From an uncultured bacterium (lineage in GTDB: Bacteria; Cyanobacteriota; Vampirovibrionia; Gastranaerophilales; Gastranaerophilaceae), in the NCBI GenBank assembly GCA_902767275.1, contig CACXGY010000081.1:1-33299 (forward strand): a DNA stretch of 33,299 nucleotides. The letters run 5' to 3'. Below the pieces are notes generated by a model. The model was not told where the DNA came from. It worked only from the letters and a program-made list of their open reading frames with translations, and did not search any database. Numbering within the stretch: the first letter of the stretch is position 1; each line of letters opens with the position of its first letter. The position numbers and the translations under genes are program-made. Shown here in pieces: positions 22,412 to 31,070 of the stretch.

Positions 22412-24088
22412 ATGGCGAAGATTTTATTGGTTACTGATAATATAGATGTTAAAACAACCGTTCAAACTTCATTATTAACACACGAGTTTTTAACAGAAAC
22501 AGATGATACAGTAATATTAGATATAATGAAGGTTGAAGCCCCTGACATTGTTATGCTTGAATCTGACAATGATATTGATTTGAAAAATATTTATCGTATA
22601 GTAAAAAACTTTCAAACCATTATTATGCTTATTATGGGAGAGAAAGATTTCCCTCCGGAAGTTATAGCAAATGCTCATTTGTTTGTGTCAAAACCTGTAA
22701 ATTCCGGACTCTTAAAATCAACGGTTGAAGCAGGACTAAAAGCGAGAAAAACTCTGCAAAAATTGGCAAAATCGAATCAAGAACTTGCTAACAGTTTGTA
22801 TCAATTAAATGTTTTGTACAGTACAAGTTCTCAATTAGCAGGAAGTTTTAGCAGAAATAAATTGGTCGACGTTATGAATGAAGGGATTGATAAATCTTTA
22901 AATTCAAATGTGTCATGTACCTTGTCAATAAAAGATGATAAGACTCCTGTCTTATTGATTAATTCTAATTATAAATTATCTGCAAGATTGATTGAAGCAT
23001 TAAAGTTGAGAGCAGTGCTGAATTATAAAAATTCCGGAATAGATACAACGGAAATGTTTACGATTGATGATATTCAGGTTGAAGAAACAGTTAAATATTC
23101 TATTAATGAATATGATTTCGAGATACTTAATTATCACAAATTATTGTCATACATAACGGTAGAAGATAAATGCTATGGATATTCCGAAATATTTAGAGAA
23201 AAAGAGTTTTCATCTGATGATTCAAAGTGTTTTCAAACTCTTGTAAATCAAGTGACATTACCGCTAAAGAGTGCAATTCTGTATCAAGAAATAGCACAAA
23301 AAAATATAGAATTGGCAAAATTAGAGAGATTAAAGTCTGAGTTTATATCAATAGTTTCTCACGAATTAAAAACTCCGCTTACGTCAATAAAAAATTCTCT
23401 TGATATTGTGTCCAGCGGGAAAACCGGCTTGATATCCGAAGGAATGCATAAGTTCCTTGATATGGCAAAACGCAATGTGAAAAAATTATCAAGGATTATT
23501 AATGACTTATTGGATATGTCTAAAATAGAAGCAGGGAAAATGGATTATTCTTTTGAACTAACCTCTGTTGTACCTGTGATAAATGATGTAACAATGAATC
23601 TTTCTCAAATAGCATTACAAAAAGATTTAAAGCTGAATGTGAGGACACCTGATAATTTAAAAAAGGTCTATGCTGATACAGATAGGATTGAACAAGTTTT
23701 GACAAATCTTGTGTCTAATGCTATAAAATTTTCGCCAAATAAGGGTTCGATTGATATTTCCGCAAAATTAATTAATGCAAAAGATATAAACGTAGAAGAT
23801 TGTTTTAAACCGCAAATAGATAAATTATCAGGAGAATATGTTCAAGTGTGTGTTTCGGATCATGGAATCGGAATAGCAAAAGAAGACTTGGTTCATGTAT
23901 TTGATAAGTTTGAACAGATAGAAAATTCTCTCTCTCGTGAGGTGGGCGGTTCCGGTTTAGGGTTGTCTATTGCAAAACAGTTGATTACTGCTCATAAAGG
24001 GGTTATATGGTGTGATAGTGTTTTGAACAATGGGTCGTCTTTTTATTTTGTACTGCCTGTTGCGAAAGATGAAGAAAATAACGATTAG
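22412..24088 (+). CDS. Histidine kinase with degenerate receiver and GAF-like domain
   Basis: 558 residues. Residues 1-115 form a receiver fold, but the phospho-acceptor strand reads DIVMLE50, Glu in place of Asp; K94-P95 is kept. Residues about 130-295 resemble a GAF domain. HisKA has S-H317-E-L-K-T-P-L. The ATPase domain has NLVSNAIKFSPN, SDHGIGI, FDKFEQ and GGSGLGLSIAK, all intact, so kinase activity is expected. No membrane segments. The ATG starts one base after a TATAAT, with no ribosome-binding site; the start is kept because it begins the first receiver strand. The next gene is a single receiver domain and the likely partner. Confidence 0.9.
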   Translation: MAKILLVTDNIDVKTTVQTSLLTHEFLTETDDTVILDIMKVEAPDIVMLESDNDIDLKNIYRIVKNFQTIIMLIMGEKDFPPEVIANAHLFVSKPVNSGLLKSTVEAGLKARKTLQKLAKSNQELANSLYQLNVLYSTSSQLAGSFSRNKLVDVMNEGIDKSLNSNVSCTLSIKDDKTPVLLINSNYKLSARLIEALKLRAVLNYKNSGIDTTEMFTIDDIQVEETVKYSINEYDFEILNYHKLLSYITVEDKCYGYSEIFREKEFSSDDSKCFQTLVNQVTLPLKSAILYQEIAQKNIELAKLERLKSEFISIVSHELKTPLTSIKNSLDIVSSGKTGLISEGMHKFLDMAKRNVKKLSRIINDLLDMSKIEAGKMDYSFELTSVVPVINDVTMNLSQIALQKDLKLNVRTPDNLKKVYADTDRIEQVLTNLVSNAIKFSPNKGSIDISAKLINAKDINVEDCFKPQIDKLSGEYVQVCVSDHGIGIAKEDLVHVFDKFEQIENSLSREVGGSGLGLSIAKQLITAHKGVIWCDSVLNNGSSFYFVLPVAKDEENND

Positions 24089-24100
24089 TAAAAAATGTGT

Positions 24101-24106
24101 TATAAT
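24101..24106 (+). promoter_or_regulatory. TATAAT box before the response regulator gene
   Basis: A perfect -10 hexamer lies between the kinase stop and the regulator ATG (24136), with AGAGGTG as ribosome-binding site. There is no clear -35, so an internal promoter is possible but unsure. Confidence 0.35.
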
Positions 24107-24135
24107 ATTATCGTAGGGGTTATAAGAGGTGTTTA

Positions 24136-24498
24136 ATGAAAAAAGTTTTAATTGTTGATGATGAACAAGATATTGTTGAAAGTTTGCAGTTCGTATTGGA
24201 TAATGAAGGGTATCAGTGTTTTACTGCATATAACGGTGAAGACGGTTTAAAGTCTGCAAAAGAAATTATTCCTGATTTAATAATTTTAGATATAATGATG
24301 CCAAAAATGAACGGCTATAAGATTAGCAGATTATTGAAATTTGATAATAAATATAAGGATATTCCGATTATTATGTTAACAGCCCGTTCTCAAGAGGAAG
24401 ACAAACTAATCGGAGAAGAAACCGGTGCAAACGAGTATATTACAAAACCGTTTGACTTAGATAATGTTGTTAATACAGTAAATAAGTATTTAAAATAG
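24136..24498 (+). CDS. Single-domain response regulator (CheY-like)
   Basis: 120 residues, one complete receiver domain: acidic pair D8-D9, phospho-acceptor D52 in LIILDIMMPKMNG, switch residue T82 in MLTAR and K104-P in YITKPFD. No output domain, so it signals through protein contact. It lies between the histidine kinase and the GspE/PilB-like ATPase. The simplest reading is kinase to regulator to ATPase-like protein, by analogy with other systems where receiver proteins steer pilus motors. That link is inference. Confidence 0.92.
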   Translation: MKKVLIVDDEQDIVESLQFVLDNEGYQCFTAYNGEDGLKSAKEIIPDLIILDIMMPKMNGYKISRLLKFDNKYKDIPIIMLTARSQEEDKLIGEETGANEYITKPFDLDNVVNTVNKYLK

Positions 24499-24516
24499 GT
24501 AGCGTAGAAACAGGTT

Positions 24517-25902
24517 ATGATGGAAACAATTACAAATAAAACCCTTGAAAAATTAAAATATGAACTTGTTCGTGATGGACTTGTTGAGTATGAAACGCTT
24601 GATAAGGCTCAAAAACTTGCTTCTGCCGAAAATATCAACATAGGTCAAGCATTGATATCTGCGGGTGTGTTAGAGGAATCTCAATTATTAAAGTTTTTAG
24701 AAAAAAAATTGCATATCCCTTATGTTAATTTAGAGGATTATTCGTTAGATACAAAGTGTTTAAAATATATTAATTTTGCTGATGCAAGAAAATATAATGT
24801 AATTCCGTTGTTTAAGATTGAAGATGTTCTTACTGTCGCAATGGCTGATCCGTTAGATCTGTTTGTTATCGATAAAATCATAGAATCCGCAGAATGTTCA
24901 ATAGAGCCTGTTATATCTTCCGAAGCAAGTATAGTAGCAAAAATTGATGAATATTATAATACTCCGGCAACCGTTGATAAAATATACACATCGGCAAAGG
25001 ATTCGGGTTTTGATTGGACAGACGAACTTCATAGTGAAGATTTAAGTGAAGAACACATTCAAAAGATTATACGTGCAATTTTGAAACAGGCTATTATTGA
25101 GGATGTGCATGAACTTTATTTTGAGCAATCTGATGAGGGATTGAACCTTTTATTCAAACAACAAAATCGATTTGAGAGTAAAGGAGTTATTCCATATATA
25201 TTAGTTTCATCGTTTGTTTCAAAACTAAAAATGCTTTCTAATCTAGATCCGTCGGTTTGTGAAGTGCCGCAATTAGGAAAACTTTGTTTTAAAGTTGATG
25301 AAATAACTTTGATAGCAAGTATTTCCGCTTTTCCTACTATTATTGGAGAACGTATTGCTCTTAAGATATACAAACCTCCGATGGAATTGAGTAATTTGAT
25401 AAACGACGAGCGTCAAAGACAGACGTTATCGAGAGCATTGGAACAACCGGGGATTATTCTTGTATGTGGTGCTCAATTGAGCGGCAAAACCCATGTGATA
25501 TATTCTCTGCTTCTTGAATCGGCTAAGTATTCAAGAAATATTATGACGATTGAATCTATTTCAAAATATGATTTGAAAAATGTTAACCAATGCGAATTAA
25601 ATGAAAATGTAGGATTTAATCTTGATAAGGCATTGAGATTTATTGAGTTTCAATCTCCTGATATGATATATATCGAAGGTGTTAAGTCAAAACATGCTTT
25701 TGAATATTTTTCAGAACTTGTGTATAACGATAAAACCGTTATTACGGAGTTTTTGGCTAACAATATGACTGATTTAAGAGAAAAGTTATCATACCCTGAT
25801 TTTCAATCGTTTAAGTCGTTAATATCCTGTATGATATTTATACATTCAAAAGATAGCATAGAAGTTTTTGACAGTGAAAAAATTCAAAAATATTTAGTCT
25901 AA
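24517..25902 (+). CDS. Degenerate GspE/PilB-like secretion or pilus ATPase
   Basis: 461 residues. The N-terminal ~150 match the GspE/PilB N-terminal domain (GQALISAGVLEESQLLKFLEKK, then VIPLFKIEDVLTVAMADPLD). After a linker comes the ATPase core: ERIALKIYKP at 278-287 and Walker A G318-AQLS-G323-K-T325, intact. The Walker B region reads SPDMIYIEGVKS (380-391) where active proteins have DPD-IIMVGEIRD, so the GE order, Arg and Asp are changed. The His box (LSTLHTN) is replaced by ITEFLANN. The four-Cys zinc site is missing. It may bind but not cycle ATP well, acting as a regulator. No pilin or PilC gene is near. Confidence 0.82.
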   Translation: MMETITNKTLEKLKYELVRDGLVEYETLDKAQKLASAENINIGQALISAGVLEESQLLKFLEKKLHIPYVNLEDYSLDTKCLKYINFADARKYNVIPLFKIEDVLTVAMADPLDLFVIDKIIESAECSIEPVISSEASIVAKIDEYYNTPATVDKIYTSAKDSGFDWTDELHSEDLSEEHIQKIIRAILKQAIIEDVHELYFEQSDEGLNLLFKQQNRFESKGVIPYILVSSFVSKLKMLSNLDPSVCEVPQLGKLCFKVDEITLIASISAFPTIIGERIALKIYKPPMELSNLINDERQRQTLSRALEQPGIILVCGAQLSGKTHVIYSLLLESAKYSRNIMTIESISKYDLKNVNQCELNENVGFNLDKALRFIEFQSPDMIYIEGVKSKHAFEYFSELVYNDKTVITEFLANNMTDLREKLSYPDFQSFKSLISCMIFIHSKDSIEVFDSEKIQKYLV

Positions 25903-26012
25903 TATTTATAGCATTGATTGTAAATAATAATAGCGGTTGTTCAAGTTCTGTACGGCAACAATAGGTAATTCATTTCTTCTCCTTTAGAAGTCAGTTTATG
26001 GTATTTTTGTAG

Positions 26013-26018
26013 TATAAT
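26013..26018 (+). promoter_or_regulatory. TATAAT box for the exporter gene
   Basis: A perfect -10 hexamer lies 20 bases before the ATG at 26038, with AAAAAGGAAG between as ribosome-binding site. The -35 region is weak. It suggests a separate transcript from the signalling cluster. Confidence 0.45.
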
Positions 26019-26037
26019 TATCAAAAAGGAAGAATAA

Positions 26038-27624
26038 ATGAGCGAAGAAGTACAAGAAAAAGTCGAAGAATGGGTTCCTACAAAAAATCCTTGGTTGATA
26101 TCAGCACCTCTGATGCTTGCAATGTTTATGTTTGTACTTGATGAAACAATCTCGAATGTTGCACTTCCTTTCATGGCGGGTACATTTTCTGTTGCTCATA
26201 ATGAATCAACATGGGTTTTAACAAGTTATTTAATTGCCAGCGGACTTATTATTCCTTCTGTAGATTTTCTATGTAAAAAGTTCGGACGTATAAATTATTA
26301 TATGTTTAGTTTGGCATTGTTTACTATATCTTCTGTTTTATGCGGAATATCTCAATCATTACCTCAGATGATTATTTCAAGGTTTTTACAAGGTATTGGC
26401 GGCGGGGCATTGCTTCCGCTCTCTCAATCAATAATGCTTGAGAGTTTTCCGAAAGAAGATAGAGGTCGAGCAATGGCATTATTCGGATTTGGGATTGTTA
26501 TGGGTCCTATTTTAGGGCCTGTTGTCGGCGGTTGGATTACCGACAATTGGTCATGGCCGTTCATATACTTTATAAATCTTCCGTTCGGAGTTTTTGCATT
26601 ATTTATTTCTAAATTATTATTGGAAGAATCTCCTTATGGTAAAAAGGTAGAAGGAATAAAGTTGGATCATTGGGGTTTTACTTTTCTTGTATTCTGGATT
26701 GTCACCCTTCAAGTTGTACTCGATAAAGGTAATGATGCCGATTGGTTTGGGTCTACCTGGATATGTTGGATGACTGCTATTTCTGTTATTTCTTGTGTAG
26801 CATTTTTTGTTTCTCAGGTTAAAAATAAAGAGAATTCTTTGATTGATTTGAGTATAATGAAAGACCGTAATTTCTTTTTCGGAACAGTTATTCAGATAGT
26901 ATTAATGGCTGTTTTGTTGGCATCTGCCGCAATTTTACCATCTATGCTTCAAAGATTAATGGGATATACATCCTTCTTGAGCGGTTTATCCATGATGCCG
27001 CGAGGGGCGGGATGTTTAACCGGTATTATTGCATCAGCAATTCTTGCAAATAAAATGAGTGAACGTGCAATGGTTATGTTTGGTTTGTTTGCAATAGGTT
27101 GCGGGGGGTTGCTTTTCGGTCAATTAAACTTACAAATAGCGTTAGTTGATATTGCTTTGCCTAATTATCTTTTCGGAGTAGGGTTAACGTTTGCTATGGT
27201 GCCTATTATTAATTTGTCAATGATAACACTTTCAAATTCTCAGTTAACAAATGCAGCCGGTGTTCAAAATATGTTAAAAAATATTGGCGGGGCTGTTGGT
27301 ACATCACTTGTTACAACATTGATTTCAAGATTTTCACAAAAACATCAGATGATGTTGGTAGGATATTTAAGAGATACAAATCAGGCATTTGTTGATAGAG
27401 TTAGTGCCTATGCACAAAGTCTTACTCCTATTACGGTTGATCCTGCATCGGCTCATTATGCCGCACAAGGTTTGATATACAAACAGTTGAACTTACAGTC
27501 TGCACTCTGGGCATATATTGATACTTTCAGAATTTTTGCGGCGGCATCTTTCGTAATAATACCGCTATTGCTTCTTATGAAATCAGTACGCTCACTCAAA
27601 AAAGAAGGTGCTTTGGAAGAATAA
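26038..27624 (+). CDS. DHA2-type MFS exporter, EmrB/QacA family
   Basis: 528 residues with about 14 hydrophobic segments, the number typical of DHA2 exporters. Segment 1 holds LDETISNVALPFM (motif D1), then SRFLQGIGGGALLPLSQ and the antiporter motif C GFGIVMGPILGPVVGGWITDNWSW. Members of this family expel drugs, bile salts or other toxic compounds using the proton gradient. EmrB proteins usually work with an EmrA-type membrane-fusion protein, but none is adjacent, so the outer partner is unknown. Its stop abuts the stop of the convergent 27625-28161 gene with no gap. Confidence 0.9.
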   Translation: MSEEVQEKVEEWVPTKNPWLISAPLMLAMFMFVLDETISNVALPFMAGTFSVAHNESTWVLTSYLIASGLIIPSVDFLCKKFGRINYYMFSLALFTISSVLCGISQSLPQMIISRFLQGIGGGALLPLSQSIMLESFPKEDRGRAMALFGFGIVMGPILGPVVGGWITDNWSWPFIYFINLPFGVFALFISKLLLEESPYGKKVEGIKLDHWGFTFLVFWIVTLQVVLDKGNDADWFGSTWICWMTAISVISCVAFFVSQVKNKENSLIDLSIMKDRNFFFGTVIQIVLMAVLLASAAILPSMLQRLMGYTSFLSGLSMMPRGAGCLTGIIASAILANKMSERAMVMFGLFAIGCGGLLFGQLNLQIALVDIALPNYLFGVGLTFAMVPIINLSMITLSNSQLTNAAGVQNMLKNIGGAVGTSLVTTLISRFSQKHQMMLVGYLRDTNQAFVDRVSAYAQSLTPITVDPASAHYAAQGLIYKQLNLQSALWAYIDTFRIFAAASFVIIPLLLLMKSVRSLKKEGALEE

Positions 27625-28161
27625 TTATCCTAAGTAATCGAAACCTTTTGATTCTGCAATAGCACTTTCTACTATTTGTTGCTGTTTAAGTTTTCCAAGA
27701 AATGCTTGCTCGTCGCCTAAAGAGGAATTAATATTTAAGAAGTTCCATACTTTCGTGAACCATGTTCCTTTTAGAACTCCTCTTTGCGTGATAGCATCTG
27801 TCATTGCTGTTTTTGCAGCAGCAGTTTGCTTGTCATAACTTTCAGTTATTTGAAATCTAATGTTTCCTATTTGAATATTATATTTATTTCTGATGGCATT
27901 TATTTCGGCTTCAGATTTATTTGAACGTTTGGCTTCTGCTATTTCTATATCTCTTTTGTTTTCAAGTTCTTTTATTAGGTTCTCTTGAGCCGTTCGGTTG
28001 TTGTTGCTGCTATAGTATTCACGAATTTTGTTTGAGGCTTCATGGTATCCGGTATCATAATCCGTATATGCCTGTTCGCTTTCTTTATCGGCTTCTGTTT
28101 TCTTTGCGGTTAATTCAGCAATTCTAATTTCGCTGGTTTTCATTGTATCTGAGATACCCAT
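27625..28161 (-). CDS. Coiled-coil protein of unknown function
   Basis: 178 residues, start MGISDTMKTS, with AAAAGGAT before the ATG. Residues 8-135 are almost entirely charged helix (EIRIAELTAKKTEADKE, ENLIKELENKRDIEIAEAKR), typical of a long coiled coil. The last ~45 residues contain a hydrophobic patch (WFTKVWNFLNI) and a short helix ending KGFDYLG. No signal peptide or membrane segment. The MGxS start and coiled coil recall the 8879-9979 and 31141-33087 proteins, but no real alignment is seen, so a common family is only a possibility. An AT-rich hairpin lies in its leader. Confidence 0.75.
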   Translation of the reverse strand: MGISDTMKTSEIRIAELTAKKTEADKESEQAYTDYDTGYHEASNKIREYYSSNNNRTAQENLIKELENKRDIEIAEAKRSNKSEAEINAIRNKYNIQIGNIRFQITESYDKQTAAAKTAMTDAITQRGVLKGTWFTKVWNFLNINSSLGDEQAFLGKLKQQQIVESAIAESKGFDYLG

Positions 28162-28189
28162 AGTTTTATCCTTTTCCTAATATCCTATA

Positions 28190-28206
28190 TATATACTAAG
28201 TATATA
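28190..28206 (-). repeat. AT inverted repeat in the leader of the 27625-28161 gene
   Basis: TATATAC (28190-28196) and GTATATA (28200-28206) flank a 3-base loop. It is a short perfect AT-only stem apart from one C-G pair. It may be an operator or just AT-rich DNA. Confidence 0.4.
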
Positions 28207-28341
28207 AAAATAAAAAAATTGCTTTTAGTGTAAAGAATTGTAACGAAATTTGCTAATTTAAAAAAAAATAAGCAAAAATTAATTATATGAAGTGTTTTTA
28301 TATATGTGTGTAGTAAATAATAATATTAAATGGAGGTTCGT

Positions 28342-28785
28342 ATGTTAAACAGTGTTTCTTTCGGGCAAAAGATGGGGATTTATGACAAGGCAAATGTGGA
28401 TGCGCCACAAGCAAATACAAGAAAAGATGCTCCGATGGCAAATCATCCTCGTTATGAAGAACCTAAGAAAAAACATACTGCATTAAAAGTGATAGCAGGT
28501 TTAGTTGCTGCTGCTGCAGCAACAGTAGGAGCAATTGCGATTGGCAGTAAGATGGGATGGTTATCACCAGACAAAATTAAAAAGATTATTCCGAACAAAT
28601 TATTGAATGCTGAGAAATTGGCTTCATTAAAAGAACCTGTAAAAAATGGTTTAGCAGCAGTTGAAAAATTTGGTAACAACGTAGCAGAAAGAGTTAACGG
28701 TGCTTATGATTCAGTTATCAACTTCGGCAAAGGATTATTCAAAAGAGGTGCTGAAGCAGCAGAAGAAGCATCAACTGCAGCATAG
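28342..28785 (+). CDS. Small single-pass membrane protein with SFG leader
   Basis: The ATG at 28342 is chosen because GGAGG at 28332-28336 is 5 bases upstream; an in-frame ATG at 28330 overlaps that box. 147 residues. The start MLNSVSFGQKMG resembles short leaders I recall from Gastranaerophilales proteins. A polar stretch (about 13-43) is followed by one membrane segment near 45-70, rich in Ala and Gly. A basic, then helical, C-terminal part (NKLLNAEKLASLKEPVKNGL) ends in an Ala/Glu-rich tail. Function unknown. A strong terminator follows. Confidence 0.75.
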   Translation: MLNSVSFGQKMGIYDKANVDAPQANTRKDAPMANHPRYEEPKKKHTALKVIAGLVAAAAATVGAIAIGSKMGWLSPDKIKKIIPNKLLNAEKLASLKEPVKNGLAAVEKFGNNVAERVNGAYDSVINFGKGLFKRGAEAAEEASTAA

Positions 28786-28837
28786 TAATCAATAAAAGAT
28801 TATCATATTATTTTACTACAAATATGCGAACCAATTT

Positions 28838-28869
28838 AAAAAGGGTCAACTTAGGTTGACTCTTTTTTT
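28838..28869 (+). terminator. Terminator after the small membrane protein gene
   Basis: Bases 28838-28850 pair with 28855-28867 (13 pairs, one wobble) across a TTAG loop, followed by a T run. It isolates rseP transcription. Confidence 0.9.
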
Positions 28870-28898
28870 GTGTTTAATTAGTTATAGATTTATTTTTG

Positions 28899-28907
28899 TG
28901 ATAGAAT
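28899..28907 (+). promoter_or_regulatory. Extended -10 element upstream of rseP
   Basis: TG-A-TAGAAT at 28899-28907 fits an extended -10 box, 30 bases before the ATG at 28938. The -35 is poor, as is usual for extended -10 promoters. AAAAGGA precedes the ATG. Confidence 0.5.
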
Positions 28908-28937
28908 TTTAAGTAATAAAAGAAAAGGATTATCACA

Positions 28938-30314
28938 ATGTCTATATTAATAATGTTATTATTACTCAGTTTATTGATTATTGTACACGAAGCGGGGCAT
29001 TTTCTTGCTGCAATATCTTTCGGAATAAAGGTTGATAAATTTGGTTTTGGTTTGCCTTTAGGTCCGACTTTGTATGAGAAAAAAATAGGCGATGTTACAG
29101 TATTAGTACATGCTTTATTGTTGGGCGGATATGTTTCTTTTGCTGAAGATGATAAAGATTGTGATTTACCTGCGGATTCTCCTGAAAGATTTTTAAATAA
29201 ACCTATATGGCAAAGACTTGTTGTGGTGTCAGCAGGTGTAATTGCGAATGTGGTTTGTGCATTCTTTCTGGTTTTGATGTCTGCATTGATTTGGAATTAT
29301 CTTCCGTCAGGAATTTATGATGTGAATGTTGCACAAATTATTGCACCAAAGGATGCATCAGTATGGAAATCCGGTTTGCAATCCGGAGATAGATTGGTTT
29401 CGGTTAATAATACAAAAATAAATAATACATCAACTCTTTTAGCGGTTGTTCAATTAAGTAAAGGTTGTGATTCTCTTGTTGACCCTGATACGGTTCAAAC
29501 TAACTTAGCAAGGCTTAAACGTTTGAATCCCGGATTGGTAAAAGATGAAATTATTCCGCCTGATGTAGTGATAAGATTACCTGAATTTATGTCAGAAAAA
29601 CCTGTTGTATTAGAAAAAAATGTAGCACTGGGTGTTAAACCATATAAAGATAAACAGTATAAGGTTTCTGCTCAAATACAAAAATTAAGAGATGAAATTG
29701 GTAATATTCAAAAAAATTCATATTATGTATCTGATGGACATCATACTATTAATCAAATAGCAGAAGCAATTTCCGATAATGTTAAACCATTAAATTTCGT
29801 AGTTGAGAGAAACGGGAAATATCTGAGATTAAAATCTATTTATCCGACAAAAAGTGGTGCTATAGGGGTGCAATTAGAATCAAAAGAAGTTTTGAAGCCG
29901 ACTAAATCTTTCTTTAATGCTATAACCGGCAGTGCTCATTACTTGTGGGAAAATACATATTTAATGCTTGTGGGGCTAAAACAGGTATTCACAGGAGAAG
30001 TTCCGTTAGGAGATTTGCACGGTATTGTTGCTATTACAAAAGTCGGTGGCGATATAATCAACAATAACGGAATCTTTTACGGTTTGTTGTTGACGGCGAT
30101 TATTTCTATGGATTTGGCTATTGTTAACTTTTTACCTATTCCTGCTTTGGATGGCGGACACGTTATGTTTTTAATTATTGAAAAAATCAGAGGTAAAAGA
30201 GTTTCAGATGAAGTTGTTGAAAAAATTGCGAATATTAGTTTTATGCTTTTAATAGCGTTAATGGTATTTGTAATATTTAATGATATATATGCATTAATAA
30301 CTCAAAAATTATAA
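28938..30314 (+). CDS. rseP: Site-2 intramembrane metalloprotease, RseP/M50 family
   Basis: 458 residues. The first membrane helix holds H17-E18-A-G-H21, the zinc motif of site-2 proteases. The last part has NFLPIPALD405-GGH, which supplies the third ligand. A PDZ-like segment lies near 130-150 (APKDASVWKSGLQSGDRLVSVNN). A large insert of about 100 residues (about 170-290) follows, with little similarity to the standard second PDZ. Four membrane segments are seen: 1-25, 96-118, about 380-400 and 430-450. RseP cuts anti-sigma factors or leftover signal peptides in the membrane. It has its own promoter and precedes rplI by 117 bases. Confidence 0.9.
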   Translation: MSILIMLLLLSLLIIVHEAGHFLAAISFGIKVDKFGFGLPLGPTLYEKKIGDVTVLVHALLLGGYVSFAEDDKDCDLPADSPERFLNKPIWQRLVVVSAGVIANVVCAFFLVLMSALIWNYLPSGIYDVNVAQIIAPKDASVWKSGLQSGDRLVSVNNTKINNTSTLLAVVQLSKGCDSLVDPDTVQTNLARLKRLNPGLVKDEIIPPDVVIRLPEFMSEKPVVLEKNVALGVKPYKDKQYKVSAQIQKLRDEIGNIQKNSYYVSDGHHTINQIAEAISDNVKPLNFVVERNGKYLRLKSIYPTKSGAIGVQLESKEVLKPTKSFFNAITGSAHYLWENTYLMLVGLKQVFTGEVPLGDLHGIVAITKVGGDIINNNGIFYGLLLTAIISMDLAIVNFLPIPALDGGHVMFLIIEKIRGKRVSDEVVEKIANISFMLLIALMVFVIFNDIYALITQKL

Positions 30315-30431
30315 AATTTATTATTTGATTTAATAGTATGGGTAAATAAACTTTACAAATCCTCGACAATTGATAATGTTTGAGGTAGGATATATTCACA
30401 GAAGATATAAATAGCAAAAGGAGAATATAAG

Positions 30432-30935
30432 ATGCAAGTTATATTAAAAAAAGACGTACAAAACCTTGGTGAAACAGGTGATGTTATAAATGTTAAAGAC
30501 GGTTATGCAAGAAACTTTTTAGTACCAAAGAATTTAGCAGAAGTTGCGACAGAAGGTGCTTTGAAGAATAGAGAAAAGAATCTTGCAAGAATCAGAGTTA
30601 AACAAGAAAAATTACACCAAGAAGCACTTGCAAAAGCAGAATTAATCGAAAAAATCGGTACTTTAGAATTGTCTGCAAAAGCAGGTGAAAGTGGCAAATT
30701 GTTTGGTACAATCACTACTAAAAAACTCTGTGAAGAAATTAAAGATAAACATAATATCGAAATTGATAAGAAAACAGTTTCATTGAATCATCCTATAAAT
30801 AGAATTGGTGACTATGTAATGTTAATCAAATTAACTTCAAAAGTTAAAACTGAATTAAATGTTTCTGTTACCGCATCTGAAATTGTTAAAGAATCAATAG
30901 AAGAAGTTGAAGAAGTTGCTTCAGCAGAAGAATAA
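30432..30935 (+). CDS. rplI: 50S ribosomal protein L9
   Basis: 167 residues. The N-terminal domain MQVILKKDVQNLGETGDVINV with DGYARNFLVPKNLA is the L9 signature, followed by the long connecting helix and the C-terminal domain. The usual length is near 148. The extra ~18 residues form an acidic tail (EIVKESIEEVEEVASAEE). rplI usually sits with rpsF, ssb, rpsR or dnaB, none of which is nearby. AAAAGGAG lies 7 bases before the ATG, and a terminator follows. Confidence 0.96.
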   Translation: MQVILKKDVQNLGETGDVINVKDGYARNFLVPKNLAEVATEGALKNREKNLARIRVKQEKLHQEALAKAELIEKIGTLELSAKAGESGKLFGTITTKKLCEEIKDKHNIEIDKKTVSLNHPINRIGDYVMLIKLTSKVKTELNVSVTASEIVKESIEEVEEVASAEE

Positions 30936-30954
30936 AGAAGAAATTTTTAATATA

Positions 30955-30990
30955 AAAAGAGGTGTGTTATTTATATTTCGCACCTCTTTT
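30955..30990 (+). terminator. Terminator after rplI
   Basis: Bases 30955-30966 pair with 30979-30990 (12 pairs, one wobble) around a 12-base loop, followed by T-rich sequence. Confidence 0.85.
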
Positions 30991-31041
30991 ATTTTGTAAA
31001 TTTTATTATGTAAAGATATGTAACAAATATCTTAAAAACTC

Positions 31042-31070
31042 TTAAGATTTTCCCTATATAAACCGTAAAC
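31042..31070 (+). promoter_or_regulatory. Sigma-28-like promoter element upstream of the 31141-33087 gene
   Basis: TTAAGATT at 31042-31049 is followed after 12 bases by ACCGTAAAC at 31062-31070. It equals the element at 10015-10043 (minus) in sequence and spacing. The distance to the ATG is 70 bases here and 35 there. Confidence 0.55.
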
